From the NCBI RefSeq assembly GCF_004786095.1, contig NZ_RHPJ01000006.1, positions 1 to 34,602 of the forward strand: a DNA stretch of 34,602 nucleotides. Direction: 5' to 3'. Positions 1 to 10,581 of the stretch are shown here, piece by piece. Below the pieces are notes generated by a model. It ran no database searches and had not been told where the DNA came from. It saw only the letters and a list, made by a program, of their open reading frames with translations. How positions within the stretch are numbered: the stretch's first letter is position 1; each line of letters begins with the position of its first letter. Origin of the DNA: Serinibacter arcticus. GTDB taxonomy: Bacteria > Actinomycetota > Actinomycetes > Actinomycetales > Beutenbergiaceae. The translations under genes and the position numbers were made by a program.

Positions 1-3000
1 AGAACTGCGTGGCCGGGGTGATGTCCGTGAAGGGCGAGGTCGTCGGAGCGGTGAACTCCGGCTCCTCGGCCATCCGGTACAGGAACGCGGCCATCGCGTC
101 ACGGTTGATCGGCTCCAGCGGGCGGAAGGAGGAGGTTCCGTCGCCGTTGGCCCATCCGGTTGAGATCTCCTCGGCGTGCAGCCAGGCGATCTCCTTGTAG
201 AACTGGTTGCTCGTGCTCACGTCGCTGAACGGGGAGACCGTCGGCGGGGTGAACTCGGGCGAGTTGGCCTGGCGGTAGAGGAACGCCGCCATGGCGTCAC
301 GAGCGATCGGGGTCAGGGGGCGGTACTCACGTCCGTCCTCGGTCTCCCAACCGGTGGAGATGCCGTTCTCGAACAACCACTGGATGTCCTCGAAGAAGAG
401 CATCCCCTCCGGCACGTCCACGAAGTCGCCCGCGGCGTCGAACGTGAAGCTCCACGAGGCGGTCGAACCCGCGACCAGGACGAAGCCCTTGGCCGCCCGG
501 GCGGTGACGGTGACGTCACCGGTGCCGGGGTAGGTGCCGGCGCGGACGACGGCGTCGCCCACGAGGTACTCCACGCCGCCCGAGGCCGGCACGGTGTAGG
601 TGTCGGCCGTCGTGCCCGCGGCGTCGTTGAACGTCACCGCGGCCGGGGTCACCGGGAACGCGACGGGCGTCGGGTTGGCGGCGCCGGCCTCGAGACCGGT
701 GAGGTACTCGAAGCCCTCCTTGGCGAACGCCTCGTTGGCGGGGGAGCCGTCGTACTCCATCACGTAGAGGTCGACGTCCTGCTCCACCGCCTCGGCCAGG
801 ATCTCCTGCAGCGGCACGTCGCCCTTGCCGAGGTTGGTGAAGACCGGACGCGGCTGCTCCTTGGTGCCACCGAGGTTGGTCGCGTCCTTGATGTGCAGCA
901 GGTCGATGCGGTCACCGTGCTCCTCGAGCAGCTCGACGACGTCGACACCCGCGTGGGCGGCCCACGCGACGTCCACCTCGAACGTGACGAGCTCGGGGTC
1001 GGTCTCCTCGACCAGGATCTCCCAGGCCGGGGTCTGCTCACCCTTGTACTCGTACATCGTGGTGAACTCGCCGTCGTGGTTGTGACCGAAGAACTTCCCG
1101 GTCCCGTTGGCCACGGAGAGCGCGCCGAGGCGGTCCATCGTGTCCGCCGTGGCGAGCGTGTTCTCCAGCGAGCCGATGCCCGGGGCGGCGAACCCGCCCG
1201 AGCCCACGTACCGCTGCCCGAGCGTCTTGACGTACGCCAGGGTGTCGGCGAACGTCGCCTCCGTCGTGTTGTAGTGCGACGAGGGCACGTTCAGGTCGTA
1301 GGTGTCGGTCAGGGCCCGGAAGTTCTCGGCCGAGAACCCGCGCATCGTCCCGCCGAAGGGCTCGATGTTCTGGAACCCGATCGTGGACAGACGGTCCATG
1401 ACCGGCACGAGACCGTCCTGGTTGACCCAGTTGGTCAGGGCGAACATCTGCATCGAGACCTGCTCGGCAGGGATCTCGATCATCTCGGGCTCAGGCTCGC
1501 CGTCGGTGAAGGTGAACGTCCAGGTGGACGTCGAACCCTCGACCAGCGCGAAGCCCTTGGCCGCCCGTGCGGTGACGGTGACCGTACCGGTGGCGGGGTA
1601 GGTGCCGGCGCGGACGACGGCGTCGCCCACGAGGTACTCCACGCCGCCCGAGTTCGGGACGGTGTAGGTGTCGGCGGCCGTGCCCGCGGCGTCGGTGAAG
1701 GTCACCGCAGCGGCGGTCACCGGGTACGCGACGGGCGTCGGGTTGGCGTCGCCGGCCTCCAGGCCGGTGAGGTACTCGAAGCCCTCCTTGGCGAACTCCT
1801 CGTTGGCGGGGGAACCGTCGTACTCCATCACGTAGAGCTCGACGTCCTTCTCCTCCGCCTTGGTCAGGATCGCCTGCAGATCCACGTCGCCGTCACCGAG
1901 GTTGACGAACGTCGGTGACGGGTTCGTCACGGAGATGCCGAGGTTGGTGGCGTCCTTGACGTGGAGCAGCTCGATGCGGTCGCCGTACCTCTCGAGGAGA
2001 TCGACGACGTCGACCCCGGCGTGCGCGGCCCAGGCCACGTCCAGCTGGAACGTCACGAACTCGGGGTTCGTGTTGCGCACCAGGATCTCCCAGGCCGACA
2101 GCGCCTCGTCGGCGTGGTCACCGGCCGGGTAGATCGTGGTGAACTCCCGAGCGTGGTTGTGACCGAAGAACTTCCCGGTCCCGTTCGCCACCGACTGCTC
2201 GCCGAGACGGTTCATCGTCGCGGCGGTCGCGAGCGTGTTCTCGAGCGTCGTGATGCCGGGGGCCGCGAAGCCGCCCGAACCCACGTACCGCTGCCCGAGC
2301 GTCTTGACGTACGCGAGGGTGTCGGCGAACGTCGCCTCCTGCGTGTTGTAGTGCGAGGACGGCACGTTCAGGTCGTAGGTGTCGGCCAGGTTGCGGAAGT
2401 TCTCGGCCGAGAACCCGCGCAGCGTGCTGCCGAACGGCTCGATGTTCTGGAACCCGATCGTGGACAGACGGTCCATGACCGGCACGAGACCGTCCTGGTT
2501 GACCCAGTTGCTCAGGGCGAACATCTGGATCGAGACCTGCTCGGCAGGGATCTCGATGAGCTCCTCGGGCTCGGGGTCGACCGGCGGGAGGGCGGTGACG
2601 CCCGCGCCGTTCACGGTCCACGAGTCCAGCTGGAGGCCGGCCGAACCGGTCACGACGAGCGCGCCGGTGCCGGAGGGGAAGGCGATCGGCTGACCGCCGA
2701 CACCGGTGAAGGCGACGTCGGCCCAGCCGGAGGTGGCGGCGATCGTGGCCGTCGCGAACGGAGCGGCGTCGGCCGCACCCCATCGCAGCTCGACCGTGCC
2801 CGTGCCCTGGGCGCGAGCGGTGACGCCGTCGATGTTGACGAAGTTCACCGTGTCGTAGGTGAGCTGGCCGCTCTCACCGAAGACGACCTTCTGGAAGGCC
2901 TGCGCGCTGTCGTCGGCCACGCGCTCCGCGCCCGTGAGGGAGTTGGAGTGCTCGGCCTGCTGCTCGCGCGTGTTGACGATCGAGGAGACCTCGCTCGTCG

Positions 3001-5188
3001 CGGCGGCGGCGGAGGGGGAACCGGCGTCCGTGTACTTGGCGACGATGACGCCGTACAGCTTCTCGGTCTCACCGTGCTCCACGGCGTCCGCCGGGGTGGT
3101 GAGGCCGCCCTCGCAGGAGCGAGAGATGCTCTGCAGCGGGTGCGCGTGGCTGTCGTGACCCAGACCGAAGGTCCAGTTCAGCCGGTTGCAGGTGATGACG
3201 GGGCCGTCCTCCGCGTCGGTGGCGGTGAACTTGTAGGGCAGGACGTCGCCCCACGTGAAGAACCCACCGTCGGCCGGGTAGTCCCGGGTCAGGACGGGCG
3301 CCTCGTTGCCGACCGTGACGACGATGCTCGTGACACCGCTCTTGCCCTCGGGGTCCGTGACCCGAAGGCTCACGGTGTACCGGCCGGTCGTGGCGAACGT
3401 GTGCTGCGCGGTGGCGGTGGTGGCGTCGGTCTGGCTGTCGCCGTCGAAGTCCCACGCGTAGGTCAGTGCGCCGCCCTCGGGGTCGGACGAGCCGGCCCCG
3501 TCGAACGTGATGGTCGCCGGAGCGGTGGCCGAGGAGTTCGGGGTCGCCGTCGCGAGCGCGATGGGAGCCTTGTTGCCCGGCGAGTACTCGATGCGGTACA
3601 GGCCCGCCTCGGGGTTCTGGCGGAAGAAGCCCTTGCCGTAGTCGAGCACGTACATCGCCCCGTCGGGGCCGATCTCCATGTCGATCGGGCCGGACCAGCG
3701 GGGCTGGTTGGCCGTCTCGAGCGCCTCGTTGGGCATGAAGTTCTCGAGCTTCTCGACCTTGCCGTCCCAGTTCGGGCCGGCCTCGGTGCCGAGGCCCTCC
3801 ATGCTGATGGCCGCGACGTAGTCCTGGGAGTACTCGTACAGGAAGGCCTTGCCGTCCCAGTACTCCGGGAGCTGACCCGGGTTGGTGATGGTCTCGTCGT
3901 ACTGGAAGACCGGACCACCCATCGGGCCCTGGCCGCCGCTCGGGGAGAAGTCCACGAGCTCGGGGAAGGGCTGGTCGGTGGGGTTGTCGCCGTAGTACAG
4001 CTGCGGCGCGGTGGCCGGCGGGAGCGTGTCGAGACCGGTGTTCCAGCGCGAGTCGTTGATCGCTCCGGCCTCGCAGTCGAAGAAGTCACCGCCCGTCGCC
4101 GTCGCGAAGTCCCAGTTGTTGTAGTTCGCGTTCGGACCGTGGCAGTACGGCCAACCGCCGTAGAGCGCCTTGGTCGTCGACTGCCACTCCACGTAGCCCA
4201 TCGGGCCACGCTCGACGCTGGCGACGCCGGAGTCCGGCCCGTAGTCGCCCCACGTCACGGCGCCCGACTCGGGGTCGACGGCCATGCGGAAGGGGTTGCG
4301 CAGACCGGTCGCGAAGATCTCGGGTCGCGTGTCCGCGGTGCCCTCGGCCCAGAGGTTGCCCTCGGGGATCGTGTAGGTACCGTCCTCGGCCACCGTGACG
4401 CGCAGGATCGCTCCGCGCAGGTCGTTGGAGTTGCCGGCGCTGCGGCGGGCGTCGAGGCCCGGGTTCATGCCCGGGGCGTCGTTGTTGGGGGCGAAGCCGT
4501 TGGCTCCGGGGGTGCTCGCCGGGGTGTTGTCACCGGTCGAGACGAGGACGTTGCCGTCCAGGTCGAAGTCGATGTCGCCGCCGACGTGGCAGCACTGGCC
4601 GCGCTCGACGCCGACCTTGAGGATGACCTGCTCGGAGGCCATGTCGAGGGTGCGCGCCTCGAAGTCCCACTTCACGCGGGTGAGCTGGTTGTAGCCCTTC
4701 CACTGGTCCCAGTAGGTGGCCTCGTCCTCGCCCGCGGGCAGGACGGTGGGCGCGGAGCCCTGCGGCGTGGAGGTCGGGAAGCCCTCCTCGTCCATCACGG
4801 CGGGGGCGTAGTACAGGTACACCCAGCCGTTGTTCTCGAAGTCGGGGTCGAGCGCAAGGTTCTGCAGCCCGTCCTCCGAGTTCGCGTAGACGGGAACCTT
4901 GGCGACCACGTTCACGACGCCGGTGTCCGGGTCGGTGTGGCGGATGCTTCCGTCGCGGGCGGTGGTCAGGACCGTCAGGTCGGGCAGGACCTTCAGGCCG
5001 ATCGGCTCACCGACGTTCTTGGTCAGCGTGACACGGTCGTAGTTGGCCCAGTCCAGGGCCTCGGCGTCGGTCGCGGCGGCAGCGGGGTCATGGTCGTGCC
5101 CCGGGTGCGCCAGGGCAGCCGTTTGCGGCAGCAGCAGCGCCGCCACCGTGACAGCGAGCACTCCGGCTCGCAGTCTCATTCTCTTCAC
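1..5188 (-). CDS. Giant secreted multidomain sugar dehydrogenase / tandem sugar isomerase protein, C-terminus cut by the window
   Basis: At least 1729 codons. The GTG start at 5188 has AAGGAAG a few bases upstream; ATG at 5179 is the alternative. Residues 1-27 form a signal peptide ending ALA, followed by HPGHDHD. About 45-530 is a PQQ-type glucose/sorbosone dehydrogenase beta-propeller (VGEPIGLKVLPDL near the start, CCHVGGDIDF and STGDN in the middle). About 537-627 is a PKD domain (DPEGGALTYAWDFDGD). About 630-867 resembles carbohydrate-binding modules. About 878-1141 and 1237-1500 are two xylose-isomerase-like TIM-barrel modules (sugar phosphate isomerase/epimerase family); each keeps GHNH, DVAWAAHAGVD, LLH(V/I)KDA and YVMEYDG, so the metal ligands look intact. 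An Ig-like beta module follows each. From about 1586 come actinobacterial S-layer-homology-like repeats (EISTGW, RDAMAAFLYR), cut at the edge. Inferred role: extracellular, wall-attached oxidation and isomerisation of a sugar; substrate unknown. The next upstream gene is divergent. Confidence 0.9.
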   Translation of the reverse strand, partial: MKRMRLRAGVLAVTVAALLLPQTAALAHPGHDHDPAAAATDAEALDWANYDRVTLTKNVGEPIGLKVLPDLTVLTTARDGSIRHTDPDTGVVNVVAKVPVYANSEDGLQNLALDPDFENNGWVYLYYAPAVMDEEGFPTSTPQGSAPTVLPAGEDEATYWDQWKGYNQLTRVKWDFEARTLDMASEQVILKVGVERGQCCHVGGDIDFDLDGNVLVSTGDNTPASTPGANGFAPNNDAPGMNPGLDARRSAGNSNDLRGAILRVTVAEDGTYTIPEGNLWAEGTADTRPEIFATGLRNPFRMAVDPESGAVTWGDYGPDSGVASVERGPMGYVEWQSTTKALYGGWPYCHGPNANYNNWDFATATGGDFFDCEAGAINDSRWNTGLDTLPPATAPQLYYGDNPTDQPFPELVDFSPSGGQGPMGGPVFQYDETITNPGQLPEYWDGKAFLYEYSQDYVAAISMEGLGTEAGPNWDGKVEKLENFMPNEALETANQPRWSGPIDMEIGPDGAMYVLDYGKGFFRQNPEAGLYRIEYSPGNKAPIALATATPNSSATAPATITFDGAGSSDPEGGALTYAWDFDGDSQTDATTATAQHTFATTGRYTVSLRVTDPEGKSGVTSIVVTVGNEAPVLTRDYPADGGFFTWGDVLPYKFTATDAEDGPVITCNRLNWTFGLGHDSHAHPLQSISRSCEGGLTTPADAVEHGETEKLYGVIVAKYTDAGSPSAAAATSEVSSIVNTREQQAEHSNSLTGAERVADDSAQAFQKVVFGESGQLTYDTVNFVNIDGVTARAQGTGTVELRWGAADAAPFATATIAATSGWADVAFTGVGGQPIAFPSGTGALVVTGSAGLQLDSWTVNGAGVTALPPVDPEPEELIEIPAEQVSIQMFALSNWVNQDGLVPVMDRLSTIGFQNIEPFGSTLRGFSAENFRNLADTYDLNVPSSHYNTQEATFADTLAYVKTLGQRYVGSGGFAAPGITTLENTLATAATMNRLGEQSVANGTGKFFGHNHAREFTTIYPAGDHADEALSAWEILVRNTNPEFVTFQLDVAWAAHAGVDVVDLLERYGDRIELLHVKDATNLGISVTNPSPTFVNLGDGDVDLQAILTKAEEKDVELYVMEYDGSPANEEFAKEGFEYLTGLEAGDANPTPVAYPVTAAAVTFTDAAGTAADTYTVPNSGGVEYLVGDAVVRAGTYPATGTVTVTARAAKGFALVEGSTSTWTFTFTDGEPEPEMIEIPAEQVSMQMFALTNWVNQDGLVPVMDRLSTIGFQNIEPFGGTMRGFSAENFRALTDTYDLNVPSSHYNTTEATFADTLAYVKTLGQRYVGSGGFAAPGIGSLENTLATADTMDRLGALSVANGTGKFFGHNHDGEFTTMYEYKGEQTPAWEILVEETDPELVTFEVDVAWAAHAGVDVVELLEEHGDRIDLLHIKDATNLGGTKEQPRPVFTNLGKGDVPLQEILAEAVEQDVDLYVMEYDGSPANEAFAKEGFEYLTGLEAGAANPTPVAFPVTPAAVTFNDAAGTTADTYTVPASGGVEYLVGDAVVRAGTYPGTGDVTVTARAAKGFVLVAGSTASWSFTFDAAGDFVDVPEGMLFFEDIQWLFENGISTGWETEDGREYRPLTPIARDAMAAFLYRQANSPEFTPPTVSPFSDVSTSNQFYKEIAWLHAEEISTGWANGDGTSSFRPLEPINRDAMAAFLYRMAEEPEFTAPTTSPFTDITPATQF
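413..2566 (-). repeat. Tandem 1077-bp intragenic duplication (isomerase plus Ig-like module)
   Basis: The stretch starting EIPAEQVS at about 2560 is repeated starting at about 1480. The matching anchor acatctg lies at 2521 and again at 1444, exactly 1077 bp (359 codons) apart. Long runs of DNA are identical between the copies, for example around the mdrls-encoding segment and the gacggcgtcgcccacgaggt segment. The copies span roughly 1490-2566 and 413-1489. They differ where copy 1 has a longer loop (YPAGDHADEALSAWE against YEYKGEQTPAWE) and in scattered residues, so both are under coding constraint. Confidence 0.88.
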
Positions 5189-5708
5189 AGTGCACTTCCT
5201 TCGTCGTCGAACGATGTGCGGGACGCCGAGGTCGGCATCCCAGGTAGACGTGCGGCTCCTCCTCGGTGGGCGGGTCGTGACCCCGACCGCGGGGGTCGGT
5301 CGGGGAGTCGGTGGGTCAGGAGATCGAGCGGCGGTGCGATCGCTGATCGCGCGTGAGGGTCAGCGCAGGAGCTCCGTGTCGGAGCGGACGCTGATCGTTC
5401 TCGTTCGGCAACGGTGCCGGCCGGTCGTCGATGACCATGAGCAAAAACTAGGAGAGAGTTCGGGCGGCTGTCAACAAAAGTCTGCAAAGTGGGATCGCAA
5501 CTTCTGTTTGTGAACGGTCACGTTCTGGCGTCGGTCGTCAGGCGGGTCGACGAGCTGGCTCGCAGCGCAGCAGTCGACTGCTCAGCCGTGCGCAGCGCAG
5601 CAGTCGACGTGGTGGCCGGCGCCAGGGTCGTCGTCGGAATAGCGTGGGCGGAGCCCCGGTTGCACCAGGCCGTGCCGGTTTCCGGCGCGTGCCTACGGAA
5701 GGTCCTTC
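5189..5708. other. 520-bp divergent intergenic region with long leader and a short direct repeat
   Basis: No convincing gene. On the minus side it holds the promoter at 5445-5474 and a G/C-rich leader with potential hairpins around 5278-5300. An 18-bp direct repeat, cgcagcgcagcagtcgac, lies at 5561-5578 and 5591-5608 (30-bp pitch). A weak TAGCGT at 5640-5645 could be the -10 box of the rightward reductase gene, but no clear -35 accompanies it. Confidence 0.6.
5445..5474 (-). promoter_or_regulatory. Probable sigma70-type promoter of the secreted sugar dehydrogenase gene
   Basis: On the minus strand a perfect -35 TTGACA (5474-5469) is followed after 18 bp by TAGTTT (5450-5445). Transcription would start near 5438, leaving a 5' leader of about 250 nt before the GTG at 5188. 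This A/T-rich patch stands out from the surrounding GC-rich DNA. Confidence 0.5.
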
Positions 5709-6857
5709 GTGCAGACGTCCAGCCCCACCCCGTCCGATACGACGACGCCGGCCCCGCTGCCCGACCGCGCGCCGACGCCCGTGCGCACCCCGCCGCCGGG
5801 CGCGCACGCGCTCGTGGTGGGTGCCAGCGGCATCACGGGTTCCGCACTGGTGAACCAGCTGACCGACGCCGGGTGGCGCGTCACGGGCCTGTCGCGCTCG
5901 CCGGTCCCCGGCTCGTCCGCCGAGCACGTCGCCGCCGACCTGCGCTCGCTCGCGTCGCTGCGCGACGGTCTGGCGGACCTGCACCCCACCCACGTCTTCA
6001 TCGCCGCCTGGTCGCGGCAGGAGACCGAGGCCGAGAACATCCGCGTCAACGCCGGGATGGTGCGCGACCTGCTCGCCGTGCTGGGGCCGCAGGGGTCGGT
6101 GCGCCACGTCGCGCTCGTCACCGGGCTCAAGCACTACCTCGGCCCGTTCGAGGCCTACGGCCAGGGCGACGTGCCGGACACGCCGTTCCTCGAGGACGCC
6201 GACCGCCTGCCGGTGGAGAACTTCTACTATGCGCAGGAGGACGAGCTGTTCGCCGCGGCCGCGACGCACGGCTTCACCTGGAGCGTCCACCGCTCCCACA
6301 CGGTCATCGGCCACGCCGTCGGCAATGCGATGAACATGGCCTCGACCCTTGCGGCCTACGCCGGGATCCAGCGCCACCTCGGCCGCCCGTTCGTCTTCCC
6401 GGGCTCGCGCACGCAGTGGGACGGCGTCGTCGACCTCACCGACGCCGCCCAGCTCTCCGACCACCAGATCTGGGCCGCGACGACGCCGGAGGCGGCCGAC
6501 ACGGCCTTCAACGTCGTCAACGGCGACGTCGTGCGGTGGCGCCGGTTGTGGCCGCGCCTGGCCGCCCACCTCGGAGTCGAGCCGCAGGGTCCCGGCGACG
6601 AGCCGCAGCCGCTGGAGCAGCAGATGGCCGACGCCGACGGCGCCTGGGCGGAGCTGGTCGCGCAGCACGGCCTCGCCGAGCCCGACCTGAGGCGCGTCGC
6701 CTCGTGGTGGCACACCGACGCCGACCTCGGCCGCGACATGGAGGTGCTGGCCGACATGACCCGCAGCCGCCTGCTCGGCTGGGCGGGCTACGTCAGCACC
6801 GAGCGCGCGCTGCTCGCCCTCGTCGACCGGTACCGGGCGGAGCGCCTGGTCCCGTAG
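5709..6857 (+). CDS. PRISE-type short-chain dehydrogenase (progesterone 5-beta-reductase/iridoid synthase family)
   Basis: 382 residues from GTG 5709, with GGAAGG at 5697-5702 as ribosome binding site. The Rossmann motif VVGASGITGSALVNQL lies near residue 36, after a proline-rich N-terminal tail. The family's Lys sits in GLKHYLGPFEAYG (K141), and the NFYY motif at about 171-174 supplies the Tyr; these mark atypical SDRs of the PRISE group, which reduce enone or oxo substrates with NADPH. The C-terminal half (GSRTQWDGVVDLTDAAQL, AFNVVNGD) is also typical. Expected to be soluble and cytoplasmic. The substrate cannot be told from sequence; bacterial members are usually annotated only as SDR oxidoreductases. 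It stands alone, converging on prfC. Confidence 0.85.
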   Translation: MQTSSPTPSDTTTPAPLPDRAPTPVRTPPPGAHALVVGASGITGSALVNQLTDAGWRVTGLSRSPVPGSSAEHVAADLRSLASLRDGLADLHPTHVFIAAWSRQETEAENIRVNAGMVRDLLAVLGPQGSVRHVALVTGLKHYLGPFEAYGQGDVPDTPFLEDADRLPVENFYYAQEDELFAAAATHGFTWSVHRSHTVIGHAVGNAMNMASTLAAYAGIQRHLGRPFVFPGSRTQWDGVVDLTDAAQLSDHQIWAATTPEAADTAFNVVNGDVVRWRRLWPRLAAHLGVEPQGPGDEPQPLEQQMADADGAWAELVAQHGLAEPDLRRVASWWHTDADLGRDMEVLADMTRSRLLGWAGYVSTERALLALVDRYRAERLVP

Positions 6858-6859
6858 CC

Positions 6860-6911
6860 CGGGTCCCGCAGCTCGGTGCGCGCCGCTCGGTGCGCGCCGC
6901 GTGCGGGCCCG
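6860..6911. terminator. Weak hairpin between convergent genes
   Basis: cgggtcccgca (6860-6870) can pair with tgcgggcccg (6902-6911) with one bulge. The loop contains a 14-bp tandem repeat of gctcggtgcgcgcc. It lies in the 63-bp gap between the reductase and prfC stops, so a terminator role is plausible, but it is weaker than the other hairpins in the window. Confidence 0.35.
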
Positions 6912-6920
6912 AGCGCGGCC

Positions 6921-8504
6921 CTACAGCTGGTCGGCGAACAGCGGGGCCAGCTCGAGCGCCGGGTTGGCGGTGGTCAGCGACCGCAGCCGCCACTGGTCGC
7001 GGAAGAGCGCGAGGTTCTCGCCGTCGCTGCGACGGGCGATCTCGACGCCCGGGGCGCCGGCCAGTGCGGTCTCGTCCGACGGCGAGGCGCGCCGGGCGAG
7101 CTCGTAGTTGAGGGACTCGACCCGCATCTCGGCGTTGAACTCGTTCGCCATGCGGAAGGTCGCGACCTCGAACTGCAGCGGGCCGACCGCGGCCAGGATC
7201 GGCGTCGCATCACCGCGCGACGGGGAGACGAGGACCTGCACGACGCCCTCGTGCTCGAGCTGGGTGATGCCGCGGCGGAACTGCTTGGAGCGGCCGGGGT
7301 CGGCCACGCGCGCCACGGCGAAGTGCTTCGGGGCGAAGGCGGGCATCGGCGGGAACTGCGCCGGTGGGCCGTCGGGGGAGTAGAGGGTGTCGCCGACGGC
7401 GAGGAGCGCGGCGTTGACGAGACCGACGACGTCACCGGGGTAGGCGTGCTCCACGGACTGCCGGTCGCGACCGAACATCGACAGGGCGTGCTTGGTGATG
7501 ATCGGGCGTCCGGTCGGGCCGTGGACGAGGCCCATCCCGCGGGTGAACTCGCCGGAGCAGACCCGCACGAACGCGACGTGGTCGCGGTGCTGCTTGTCCA
7601 TGCCCGCCTGCATCTTGAACACGAAACCGCTGAACTCGGAGTCGACCGGGCGGGGGGTGCCGTCGGCCTGCGGGCGCGGCGGCGGCGACGGCGCGAGGGT
7701 CTCGATCGTGTCCAGCAGCTCGCGCACGCCGATGTTGGCCAGCGCGGTCCCGAAGAGCAGGGGGGTGCTGCGACCGGCCGCGAACGTGGCGGGGTCCGGT
7801 GCGCCCAGCAGGCCGCACGACTCCTCGGCCTGCGCGGTGTCCGCCGGCGCGATGAGCCTGGCCTCCGCCGTCGGGACGGTCGTGCTCTCCGCGAGGGTGG
7901 CACCACCGGGCGCCCGCTCGTAGAAGGTGACCGAGTTGTCGGCGGGCTTCAGCAGGCCGCGGAAGTGACCGCCGTCGCCCACGGGCCACGTCACGGGCGT
8001 GACCGTCATCGACAACCGGGTCTCGATCTCGTCGCAGAGCTCGAGCGCCTCCTTGCCGGGGCGGTCCCACTTGTTGACGAACGTGATCACCGGCACGCCG
8101 CGCTCCCGGCACACCTCGAACAGCCGCAGCGTCTGCGGCTCGATGCCCTTGGCGGCGTCCAGCAGCATGATCGCCACGTCCACGGCCATCAGGACGCGGT
8201 AGGTGTCCTCGGAGAAGTCGGCGTGGCCGGGGGTGTCCAGGAGGTTGATCACGAGGTCGTGGTACTCGAACTGCAGGGCCGCCGAGGTGATGGAGATCCC
8301 GCGTCGCTGCTCCAGCTCCAGCCAGTCCGAGACCACGCCGGAGCGTCCGCCCCGCCCGTGCACCGAACCGGCCTCGCGGATCATGTTCGCGTGCAGCGCG
8401 ATGGCCTCGGTCAGGGTCGACTTGCCGGCGTCGGGGTGGGAGATGACGGCGATGCTGCGACGGCGTGCCGCCTCACGGGCGGGGACCGCCAGGGGCTGGC
8501 TCAC
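6921..8504 (-). CDS. prfC: Peptide chain release factor 3 (RF3)
   Basis: 527 residues, close to the usual length of about 530. RF3 is a translational GTPase that recycles RF1/RF2 from the ribosome after termination. The G domain is complete: SHPDAGKSTLTEA (G1), RRGISITSAALQF (G2), LLDTPGHADFSEDTYR (G3), FVNKWDRPGKE (G4). The RF3-type second and third domains follow (FKMQAGMDKQHRDHVAFVRV, GVVQVL, GPLQFEVATFRM). The start is placed at GTG 8504 because homologs begin just before the REAARRRSIAVISHPDAGK block; the frame stays open further upstream, but that extension has no family match, and the Shine-Dalgarno here is weak. Divergent from rnj. Confidence 0.93.
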   Translation of the reverse strand: MSQPLAVPAREAARRRSIAVISHPDAGKSTLTEAIALHANMIREAGSVHGRGGRSGVVSDWLELEQRRGISITSAALQFEYHDLVINLLDTPGHADFSEDTYRVLMAVDVAIMLLDAAKGIEPQTLRLFEVCRERGVPVITFVNKWDRPGKEALELCDEIETRLSMTVTPVTWPVGDGGHFRGLLKPADNSVTFYERAPGGATLAESTTVPTAEARLIAPADTAQAEESCGLLGAPDPATFAAGRSTPLLFGTALANIGVRELLDTIETLAPSPPPRPQADGTPRPVDSEFSGFVFKMQAGMDKQHRDHVAFVRVCSGEFTRGMGLVHGPTGRPIITKHALSMFGRDRQSVEHAYPGDVVGLVNAALLAVGDTLYSPDGPPAQFPPMPAFAPKHFAVARVADPGRSKQFRRGITQLEHEGVVQVLVSPSRGDATPILAAVGPLQFEVATFRMANEFNAEMRVESLNYELARRASPSDETALAGAPGVEIARRSDGENLALFRDQWRLRSLTTANPALELAPLFADQL

Positions 8505-8839
8505 AGGGCAGGGCTCACGAAAGGCTCCAGGCGCTCGAAGACGAGCTCGGTGCAGGGTGCGAACCGATCTGCTCGTTCCGCAACGGTGCCGGGGGCTCCG
8601 TTCGGAGCGTCCGAGGTTACCCGTCACGAGGAGGATCGGCACAGTCGCGCCGCGATCCGGCCCTCGCGACCGGTCGCTTCCCGTCCCAGGGGTACCCTCG
8701 AAGCGAGCGCCTCCTGCGCCCGGTCGATACCGCCCGCCCCTCGAAGGGGTCGGCGCCGCCCCGGGACGCCCGCGAGCGTCACCTCGAACTGCGACGAAAT
8801 CACGTGCTCCATCGCGGGGCACCCAGCGAAAGAGCCTCT
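8505..8839. promoter_or_regulatory. Divergent prfC/rnj intergenic region
   Basis: 335 bp without a convincing gene. A TACCCT at 8693-8698 is a candidate -10 box for rnj, giving a leader of about 135 nt; no good -35 is visible. The sequence ctcgttccgcaacggtgccg at 8573-8592 nearly repeats a block found at 5400-5419 upstream of the sugar dehydrogenase gene. Confidence 0.35.
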
Positions 8840-10528
<1,689 letters not shown>

Positions 10529-10538
10529 GGCATCCGGC

Positions 10539-10573
10539 CCGGGTCAGCGGGCGAGGACCGCACGCTGACCCGG
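10539..10573. terminator. Bidirectional terminator-like hairpin between rnj and the MetE-like gene
   Basis: ccgggtcagcg (10539-10549) and cgctgacccgg (10563-10573) form a perfect 11-bp stem with a 13-nt loop, sitting between two convergent stop codons (10528 and 10582). No U-tract, as is usual in high-GC actinobacteria. Confidence 0.65.
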
Positions 10574-10581
10574 CCGCGCCG

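Noticed and set aside
1961-5356. 1131-codon open frame on the plus strand
   Set aside because: It is antisense to the secreted sugar dehydrogenase gene, has Arg/Val/Gly-rich, low-information composition and no domain, and arises from GC-biased third positions of the real gene.
5185-5487. 100-codon minus-strand frame in the leader of the sugar dehydrogenase gene
   Set aside because: No ribosome binding site, no recognisable protein features, and its ATG lies upstream of the predicted transcription start.
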